The position numbers and the translations under genes were made by a program. Positions 1-4,826 of a stretch of 5,530 nucleotides of DNA are shown piece after piece; position 1 is the first letter of the stretch; each line of letters starts with the position of its first letter. The stretch is from Holophagaceae bacterium (lineage in GTDB: Bacteria > Acidobacteriota > Holophagae > Holophagales > Holophagaceae), in contig JANXYT010000161.1 of assembly GCA_025355915.1 (NCBI GenBank), positions 1 through 5,530 on the forward strand. The letters are read 5' to 3'. The notes below the pieces were generated by a model that was not told the origin of the DNA, searched no databases, and was given only the letters and a program-made list of their open reading frames with translations.

Positions 1-708
1 CGGGGCCGCCGTGGCGCTCACGATGGCATCGAAACCCTCGGGATCGTGCTGGAGCCGGACCAGATCCACGACCGCGAGTCCCAGGGGGTCGGCCAATTCG
101 TGGGCCCGGGTCCGGGTGCGATTGGCCACAGCGACCTTGAATCCCCGCTCGGGGAGGCGCTCCGCCAGGTACTGGGTCATGGGTCCTACGCCCACCAGGG
201 CCACGGAAGATCCCTGCGGCAACCCTTCGGACAGGTGCCTGAGAGCCACCGTCGCGACGCTGACGTTGCCATCGGCGAGGCCCAGCCGAGCGCGGAGCCT
301 CTGGCCTTCGCGAATCACGTCTTCGACGGCCATCTGCGCCTCGTCGCCAGCGACGCCCACCTGGCGGGCCTGCACCAGGGCATCCTTCAATTGCCCCGGA
401 ATTTCCCGGTCCCCGAGGTTGGCGGATTCCAGGCCGGCGGACATGGCCAGCAGGTGGGTCCAGGCTTCTTCGCCTTCATAGCGGCGGACACCGGGTCCGG
501 GATCAATGGCATCCGCCTCCCCCCCCCACACCATCCAGAGCACCCGCTGGCAGGTGGCCAGGTAGACCAGTTCACGGGCGCCGGATCGCCGTTGCCAGTC
601 GCGCAGGTGAGCCGGCAGGCCATCCCGCACCACATGCTGCGCGACCTGATCCAGGTCGTGAACGGGCGCGTGAAAGCTGATGAGGACGGGTTCCATATCG
701 ATTCTCAT
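1..708 (-). CDS. hemA: Glutamyl-tRNA reductase, partial (C-terminus beyond left edge)
   Basis: GluTR reduces glutamyl-tRNA(Glu) with NADPH to glutamate-1-semialdehyde, the first committed step of C5-pathway tetrapyrrole synthesis in the cytosol. Reading the minus strand from 708 gives 236 codons with no stop before the window edge. About half to two thirds of the usual roughly 420-residue protein is therefore present. Visible family signatures are LATCQR around residues 50-55 (C53 is the expected thioester-forming cysteine); HLLAMSAGLES (84-94) followed by GQLKDALVQAR; NVSVATVAL (148-156); and a Rossmann-type segment VALVGVGPMTQYLAERL (169-185) ending in NRTRTRAHELA. It differs from the usual STCNR and LGE-type motifs (Q for N; LGDREIPGQ), so it is a divergent member. 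The start is uncertain. ATG at 708 is chosen; ATG at 696 would place Cys at 49, nearest the family norm; ATG at 738 is also in frame. The upstream stop is at 769-771. None of the three has a strong Shine-Dalgarno. It follows aroC on the same strand, probably as one operon. A run of nine G lies at codons 61-64. Confidence 0.9.
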   Translation of the reverse strand, partial: MRIDMEPVLISFHAPVHDLDQVAQHVVRDGLPAHLRDWQRRSGARELVYLATCQRVLWMVWGGEADAIDPGPGVRRYEGEEAWTHLLAMSAGLESANLGDREIPGQLKDALVQARQVGVAGDEAQMAVEDVIREGQRLRARLGLADGNVSVATVALRHLSEGLPQGSSVALVGVGPMTQYLAERLPERGFKVAVANRTRTRAHELADPLGLAVVDLVRLQHDPEGFDAIVSATAAP

Positions 709-771
709 GATTGGTTGGTCACGGCCCGACTCGGTCATCGCTTCGTCATGCCATCCCGAAAGTGGTCGTCA

Positions 772-1914
772 TCACAATCTAGCGTTTGTTTTCGAGGCGA
801 TCAGGGCCTCCACCGCCACCCAATCCCATTCGGCGAGTGCCGGTACCGCTCCCTCCCGAAGCGATTGCTGGGTGAGCCAGGCATCGTAGATCACCAAGGC
901 GCACATGGCCTCGGCCACGGGCACGATGCGCGGCGCGATGCACGGATCGTGGCGACCCTGGGTCGAGATGTCCGCCGGACGGCCCTCCCGATCGATGGTC
1001 TGCTGAGTCTTCGAGATCGAACTGGTGGGTTTCACCGCCAGCCGGACCACCACCGGCGCCCCCGTGCTGATGCCGCCCAGGGTGCCACCCGCGTCGTTCT
1101 TCCTTGGGCCTTCGGGACCCAGCGGATCGTTGTTCTGGCTGCCGCGCCGCCGGGCGCTCTCGAATCCCGCGCCCAGTTCCACACCCTTTACCGCTCCGAT
1201 GGACATGCAGGCCAGGGCCAGGAGGCCGTCCAACTTGCCGAAAGCCGGATCCCCAAGACCCACGGGCAGTCCCTCGATCCACACTTCGCAGACGCCGCCG
1301 ACGCTATCGCCATCGGCCCGCGCCGCCTCCACGGCGGCCTTCTGAGCCTCGAAAAGTCCGGGATCCGCGACGCGCAGGGGATTCTTCTCCACGAAGGCCC
1401 AGTCCACGGTCGCTCCTGCGATCCCCGCAATCTCCCGGTTGAAGCCGCGCACCGTCACGCCCAGGGTCGCCAGCTGTTGCTTGGCCCAGGCGCCCGCGGC
1501 CACCCGGGCCAGGGTCTCCCGCCCGCTGCTGCGCCCGCCCCCGCGGGGATCGCGGATGCCATACTTGCGGTCGTAGGTCAGGTCTGCGTGACCGGGGCGA
1601 AATAATTCCGAGATGGCCTTGTAGTCGCCGCTCTTCTGGTTCTCGTTGAACACCACCATGGCGATGGGATGGCCGGTGGTCTTCCCCTCGAAGACCCCGC
1701 TCAGCACCTGCACCCGGTCCGCCTCGCTGCGCGGAGTCACCAGATCCGACTGCCCGGGGCGCCGCCGGTCCATCTCCCGCTGGATCGCTTCCAGATCGAA
1801 GGGCAGCCCAGGCTTCACCCCGTCCATCACCACACCCACGGCAGACCCGTGGCTTTCGCCAAAAGTGACGATGCGGAACGCGCGGCCAAAACTGGAGGGA
1901 GAATCGAAGAGCAT
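772..1914 (-). CDS. aroC: Chorismate synthase
   Basis: This enzyme converts 5-enolpyruvylshikimate-3-phosphate to chorismate using reduced FMN, the last step of the shikimate pathway, and acts in the cytosol as a tetramer. The 380-residue protein has the usual family length and all the signature blocks: FGRAFRIVTFGESHG (9-23, with conserved His22), RRRPGQSDLVTPRSE (50-64), GHPIAMVVFNENQKSGDY (81-98), RPGHADLTYDRKYG (106-119, second conserved His109), then GGGRSSGRET. Further on are SVGGVCEVWIEGLP, a SIGAVKGVELG block, NDAGGTLGGISTG and RHDPCIAPR near the C-terminus. The reading frame stays open upstream to 2070, but those 52 codons do not resemble the family. ATG at 1914 puts the FGxxFRxxTFGESHG block at the expected N-terminal position. 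There is no Shine-Dalgarno; a -10-like TACACT lies 7 nt before the ATG, so the message may be leaderless. The TGA stop at 772-774 is followed closely by hemA. The protein is complete, with no missing motif. Confidence 0.97.
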   Translation of the reverse strand: MLFDSPSSFGRAFRIVTFGESHGSAVGVVMDGVKPGLPFDLEAIQREMDRRRPGQSDLVTPRSEADRVQVLSGVFEGKTTGHPIAMVVFNENQKSGDYKAISELFRPGHADLTYDRKYGIRDPRGGGRSSGRETLARVAAGAWAKQQLATLGVTVRGFNREIAGIAGATVDWAFVEKNPLRVADPGLFEAQKAAVEAARADGDSVGGVCEVWIEGLPVGLGDPAFGKLDGLLALACMSIGAVKGVELGAGFESARRRGSQNNDPLGPEGPRKNDAGGTLGGISTGAPVVVRLAVKPTSSISKTQQTIDREGRPADISTQGRHDPCIAPRIVPVAEAMCALVIYDAWLTQQSLREGAVPALAEWDWVAVEALIASKTNARL

Positions 1915-1921
1915 GGAAGCA

Positions 1922-1927
1922 AGTGTA
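1922..1927 (-). promoter_or_regulatory. Candidate -10 box of aroC promoter (leaderless arrangement)
   Basis: On the minus strand the sequence reads TACACT, then 7 nt (TGCTTCC), then the aroC ATG at 1914. TACACT keeps the T1, A2 and T6 of the bacterial -10 consensus. A start site about 7 nt downstream would fall on the start codon itself. The best -35 candidates at suitable spacing (GCTGAA at 1945-1950 or CTGAAT at 1944-1949) match TTGACA poorly. The lack of any Shine-Dalgarno before the ATG fits a leaderless transcript. This is an inference from sequence only. Confidence 0.4.
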
Positions 1928-2001
1928 CTGTGTGATCGAACGCATTCAGCGACTCTCATTCCAAATTCGATCCTGCCCCGAGCGGACGAAATCCGGACAT
2001 C

Positions 2002-2028
2002 TAACAGTGTTACCATTGCGCTAGTGCA
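2002..2028. promoter_or_regulatory. Pair of small dyads, possible operator
   Basis: TAACA-G-TGTTA (2002-2012) is a perfect 11-bp palindrome with a single central base. Five bases after it lies TGCGCTAGTGCA (2017-2028), a 12-bp near-palindrome with one imperfect pair. Both lie in the divergent aroC/wzi intergenic region, where a regulator could affect either gene. Short dyads of this size arise by chance, so this is only a candidate binding site and no regulator family can be named. Confidence 0.2.
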
Positions 2029-2065
2029 GGCTGCTCTGTTTTCTCTTTTATGTAGGCCCCCACCC

Positions 2066-2106
2066 GCCACTTGGCTTCTCCCTTTTGGCAGACAAGTGAC
2101 TTGGCA
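2066..2106. repeat. ACTTGGC direct/inverted repeat cluster upstream of wzi-like gene
   Basis: ACTTGGC occurs at 2069-2075 and again at 2099-2105, exactly 30 bp apart (about three helical turns). CAAGT-G-ACTTG at 2093-2103 is a perfect 11-bp palindrome overlapping the second copy. CAAGTG (2093-2098) is also the inverted complement of CACTTG at 2068-2073. A further TTGGC sits between them at 2085-2089. The helical phasing and nested dyad suggest a site for a dimeric regulator of the divergent region, but this is inference and the elements are short. Confidence 0.25.
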
Positions 2107-2110
2107 TGGC

Positions 2111-2147
2111 GCTGGGTTCTTCGTTTCCCCAAACTTCAGAACCCAGC
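2111..2147 (+). promoter_or_regulatory. Strong stem-loop in the leader of the Wzi-family gene
   Basis: GCTGGGTTCT (2111-2120) and AGAACCCAGC (2138-2147) are perfect 10-bp inverted complements. Inside the 17-nt loop, GTTT (2123-2126) and AAAC (2131-2134) can form a further 4-bp stem capped by CCCC. The right arm ends 8 nt before the AGGTGA ribosome-binding site (2156-2161). It could therefore act on translation initiation or RNA stability, or be a protein-binding dyad in DNA. No T-tract follows on either strand, so it is not a standard intrinsic terminator. CTTCGT (2119-2124) can alternatively pair with ACGAAG (2148-2153), which would break the base of the main stem's loop side. Whether the start of transcription lies upstream of it is not known. 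Confidence 0.55.
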
Positions 2148-2155
2148 ACGAAGAC

Positions 2156-2161
2156 AGGTGA
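2156..2161 (+). promoter_or_regulatory. Ribosome-binding site deciding a TTG start
   Basis: AGGTGA ends 3 nt before TTG at 2165, with the GG centred about 7 nt from the start codon. It is the only good Shine-Dalgarno seen at a gene start in this window. It supports the TTG start, which is the only nearby start that keeps the signal peptide; the next in-frame ATG (2219) falls after the predicted cleavage site. Confidence 0.7.
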
Positions 2162-2164
2162 ATC

Positions 2165-3733
2165 TTGAGGCTTGCCTATATCGTATTTCTCGCGCTCAGC
2201 CTTCCACTGTTCGCGCAGATGCCAGAATCATGGCCTGAGAATAGGCCGCTCGGCACAGGGTTTGGAGCAGAAGGCCCTTGGTACGGTGTGGGCACCTGGG
2301 CAGCGGATAGCCACGGGAAACTCGGGACTTTCGTCAATTCGCTCGGTCTGGGGAACGGCGTGAAAGGCGTGGGCCTCTATCTGGAAGGCGGCGTTCATGC
2401 GAAAAACTGGGACATGGCCGCCCAGGTCATGGCTGTCCGGGATCCCCAAGGGCAGTCCTACCTGACCCTTTTCCGAGGCCACCTCACCCACACAAGCAGT
2501 GGTGGCTGGGTCACCGGCCTGGAACAGGAGCCGCTGGTCTGGGGATACGGCCTCAATGGCGGCTACCTTCTCGGAGAAGCTGCCCGCCCGTTCCCGCGCC
2601 TCCGGGTCGAATCTCCCATGACCCACCTCCAGATCGGAAATGCCCACTTCGGCACCTGGGGTTTCCAGGCCTTCATGGGTCGTCTGGAAAGCGACCGGGT
2701 CCTCAGCGATTCCATTCAGGACCTCTCCTACCGGAAGACCATCCTTCAGAACGACCCTAGCTCGCCGTTATTCAACGGGTACCGGATACAGGCCAGGTTT
2801 GCTGATGTGATGGAGTTCTACGTCAACTACACGAACCTCTGGGGCGGCACCCGTCAGGGGAAAAAGATGACCGCGGGCTACAACCTTGGGGACTACCTCA
2901 CGGCCATGTTCGGTTTGAAGGATCAATTGGCGGAACAGGACGTCGATTTCTCCGATCCGAACCATCCTGAAGCCACCTACAAGAACAACGCCCGAAGTGC
3001 CTCCAACTTCGATCTGGGTGGCCGCCTAAGGCTCCGCTTCCTGGAACAGCCACTTGGCGCTCAAACCGTACATGCCTACATCAGCCGTGGCACGAAGAAC
3101 ACCTGGTGGCCCATCGGCGTCTTCCTCCGCAAGCCCATCTATTACCTGGGAAAAGACCTCGAGACGGACGGCCGGGACCTACTCAAACGTCACGTGAATG
3201 ACTTCTGGAACAACCGGGAAAGAAAATCCCTGCCCGATCTGGTGGTCGCCAATGACACGGCGGGTGTCCTCATCGCCTGGCCAGGGGTTCGCCTTGGCCT
3301 GGAGTATTCGGATATCACCAACGGGCTCTCGCCCTGGATCAAGGCCTTCGTCACCGATACCTATGTGACCGGTTTCTATTCCCATGGCGATCCCCTGGGC
3401 AACGCGATCGGAGGCGAGGCCCAGACCGTCACCCTCCGCCTGGATGTCGACCCGAGCCCCCGTTTCACCCTGAGCAGCTGGGCCCACTACGGGCATCGCC
3501 CCTTTCGCGACAACCTGAGCGATTGGCAGGCGGCCCACCCTGGCGCAACACCTGCGAAAGACCGGTTTTTCGGCCTACAGGAGAATGCCTCCTGGAACAT
3601 TGGGCCTGCGACCACACTCACTTTTGGTACCTCCTGGCAGAGACAGAGCGCTTCTGATCAGGTTGAAGGCAGGCAGGCCAATTCCTTCCGCTGGTTTGTG
3701 GAGCTGGGCCATCGGTGGGCGGGCAGGCATTAG
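2165..3733 (+). CDS. Wzi-family outer-membrane capsule/exopolysaccharide assembly protein
   Basis: The 522-residue protein resembles the capsule assembly Wzi family (E. coli Wzi is about 480 residues), outer-membrane beta-barrels that bind exported polysaccharide at the cell surface. Residues 1-17 are a signal peptide: Arg2, a hydrophobic core, and cleavage expected after LFA before Gln18. Family-like blocks are WGYGLNGGYLLGEAARPFP (126-144; compare the WGxG...LLxxNAxPF pattern), then a GxxxFxAFMGRLES segment (163-176), GYRIQARFADVMEFYVNYT (205-223) and FYSHGDPLGNAIGGEAQT (404-421). The rest is rich in alternating aromatic/polar stretches typical of barrel strands, ending in FRWFVELGHRW (508-518). 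Translation starts at TTG, supported by AGGTGA upstream. A glycosyltransferase gene follows 69 nt downstream, consistent with a polysaccharide role. The assignment rests on motif pattern and context; another large barrel (porin-like) is the main alternative. No wza, wzb, wzc or wzx gene is visible here. Confidence 0.78.
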   Translation: MRLAYIVFLALSLPLFAQMPESWPENRPLGTGFGAEGPWYGVGTWAADSHGKLGTFVNSLGLGNGVKGVGLYLEGGVHAKNWDMAAQVMAVRDPQGQSYLTLFRGHLTHTSSGGWVTGLEQEPLVWGYGLNGGYLLGEAARPFPRLRVESPMTHLQIGNAHFGTWGFQAFMGRLESDRVLSDSIQDLSYRKTILQNDPSSPLFNGYRIQARFADVMEFYVNYTNLWGGTRQGKKMTAGYNLGDYLTAMFGLKDQLAEQDVDFSDPNHPEATYKNNARSASNFDLGGRLRLRFLEQPLGAQTVHAYISRGTKNTWWPIGVFLRKPIYYLGKDLETDGRDLLKRHVNDFWNNRERKSLPDLVVANDTAGVLIAWPGVRLGLEYSDITNGLSPWIKAFVTDTYVTGFYSHGDPLGNAIGGEAQTVTLRLDVDPSPRFTLSSWAHYGHRPFRDNLSDWQAAHPGATPAKDRFFGLQENASWNIGPATTLTFGTSWQRQSASDQVEGRQANSFRWFVELGHRWAGRH

Positions 3734-3789
3734 GCTGCGGATTGGGTGAGGTCCACAGGCCCTCTCGCCAAGGATTCACGCGGGCGTGG

Positions 3790-3795
3790 CATACT
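3790..3795 (+). promoter_or_regulatory. Candidate extended -10 box before glycosyltransferase gene
   Basis: TGG-CATACT places a TGn extension before CATACT, which keeps the A2 and T6 of the -10 consensus. Seven nucleotides (CCTGAAC) separate it from ATG at 3803, the same spacing seen at aroC, and there is no Shine-Dalgarno. No good -35 is seen (GCCAAG at 3767-3772). A perfect 5-bp dyad CACGC-GG-GCGTG (3777-3788) abuts and partly overlaps the extended -10. The gene could have its own leaderless promoter in addition to read-through from the wzi-like gene. Inference only. Confidence 0.35.
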
Positions 3796-3802
3796 CCTGA
3801 AC

Positions 3803-4783
3803 ATGACCACCTACCCACCCGTAGCTCCAGACAGCGCGGTCCTTCCTGGCACGGCAGAGGTTGGGATTGTGGTCCTGAACTACCATCACCCCAAGGAAAC
3901 CATCGCCTGCATCCAGAGCCTCCTGGCAGCGGAGGGCCCTGGCACCCGCATCCTTTGGATCGAGAATGACGCGGCTGCGACGGCCCAGGAGCTGGCGGCC
4001 GAATTGTCTCAAGCGCCCTTCCCCTGGCTCGATCTCCGGGAAGGCGATCCCTTGACCCCCCCAGGCACCATCGGCGTGGTCCGCAACATGGACAACCTGG
4101 GCTATGCGGCCGGGAACAATGTCGGACTGCGCATCCTCCACCGCGCTGGCGTGCCGTGGGCCTGGATCCTGAACAACGACATCCTGCTGACCCAGGGTTC
4201 CTCTCGCGACCTCGTCGCCAAGGCCCTAGCCCATCCTCACGTGGGGCTGTGGGGGGTGCGGATCCATTCTGAATTCTGTCCCTGCTACTTCGGCGGTCTG
4301 CTCCGTTGGAAGGACTTTTCCATCCGCTTCGCCACGGAACCCGGGGATCTCGACACCCCAGGCTGCTTCATCAGCGGTTGTGCCTTGTTCTTCCGCACCG
4401 ACCTGGGCGCGGAAGTGGGTTGGATTCCCGAAGACTACTTCCTCTACTACGAGGACCCGGCCTTCTCCATCGAGATCCAGCGCAAGGGCCATGCTCTGGG
4501 CTTCAACCAGGCAGTGGCGATCGATCACCACCAGTCCCTCTCCACCGGACACCGGAGCTGGCTGATGGAGTACTACTCCCGCCGGAACCGGTGGCGCTTC
4601 GTCCAACGGTATTTCCCGGACCAGCTGAAAGGCCAGGAGCGCTTGTTCTTCCGCTATCAGATCCAGAAACTGCTGTTCCGGCTCCGCTTCGACCGCATCA
4701 ACCTCGAGTGGAAGGCCTTTCGGGATTTCAAAGCGGGACAGGTGGGCCGATCCAAGCGGACCGCCGGAAAGCTCTGGCGGTAG
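3803..4783 (+). CDS. Family 2 glycosyltransferase (rhamnosyltransferase/WbbL-like)
   Basis: Predicted cytosolic or membrane-associated GT-A fold inverting glycosyltransferase that transfers a sugar from a nucleotide donor onto a glycan acceptor; the exact sugar cannot be read from sequence. With ATG at 3803 the protein has 326 residues. Motifs in order: GIVVLNYHHPKETIACIQSL (21-40, first nucleotide-binding strand and helix), DNLGYAAGNNVGLR (97-110, typical of the WbbL/COG1216 group), WILNNDILL (121-129, DxD-equivalent NND), FISGCALFFR (189-198), and EDYFLYYEDPAFSIEIQRKG (210-229, with the acidic pair expected at the active site). The basic tail includes YYSRRNRWRFVQRYFP. No transmembrane helix is evident. 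An in-frame GTG at 3746 would add 19 residues, but they lie before the fold and lack family character. The gene is downstream of the Wzi-like gene on the same strand and convergent with another GT2 gene, fitting a surface-polysaccharide cluster. Confidence 0.88.
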   Translation: MTTYPPVAPDSAVLPGTAEVGIVVLNYHHPKETIACIQSLLAAEGPGTRILWIENDAAATAQELAAELSQAPFPWLDLREGDPLTPPGTIGVVRNMDNLGYAAGNNVGLRILHRAGVPWAWILNNDILLTQGSSRDLVAKALAHPHVGLWGVRIHSEFCPCYFGGLLRWKDFSIRFATEPGDLDTPGCFISGCALFFRTDLGAEVGWIPEDYFLYYEDPAFSIEIQRKGHALGFNQAVAIDHHQSLSTGHRSWLMEYYSRRNRWRFVQRYFPDQLKGQERLFFRYQIQKLLFRLRFDRINLEWKAFRDFKAGQVGRSKRTAGKLWR

Positions 4784-4826
4784 TCCTTCGGGGAAACGCC
4801 TGCATGGTCTTGATCCAGGAAGCGAA

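Noticed and set aside
46..1605. 519-codon open frame on the plus strand opposite hemA and aroC
   Set aside because: It is in exact codon register with both minus-strand genes, so its stops could only arise from TTA, CTA or TCA codons, which GC-rich genes avoid. The translation has no recognisable domain and would cross two well-supported genes.
1915..2070. N-terminal extension of aroC by 52 codons
   Set aside because: The extension has no chorismate synthase character, while ATG at 1914 places the conserved GESHG block at the normal distance from the N-terminus.
2101..2117. Sigma-54-like promoter (TTGGCATGG-N3-TGGGT)
   Set aside because: The -24 half fits well, but the -12 half lacks the essential GC (GG instead) and also misses a T. 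The predicted start would fall inside the hairpin. Not strong enough to call.
2111..2147. Intrinsic terminator for aroC/wzi region
   Set aside because: The stem is good, but no U-tract follows in either direction and no gene ends into it.
4776..4783. GGCGGTAG, identical to the 8-bp core of the ops element used by RfaH in polysaccharide operons
   Set aside because: It is the last codons plus stop of the GT2 gene (not in a leader), the longer ops consensus does not continue after it, and an 8-mer match somewhere in 5.5 kb on either strand is not unlikely by chance.
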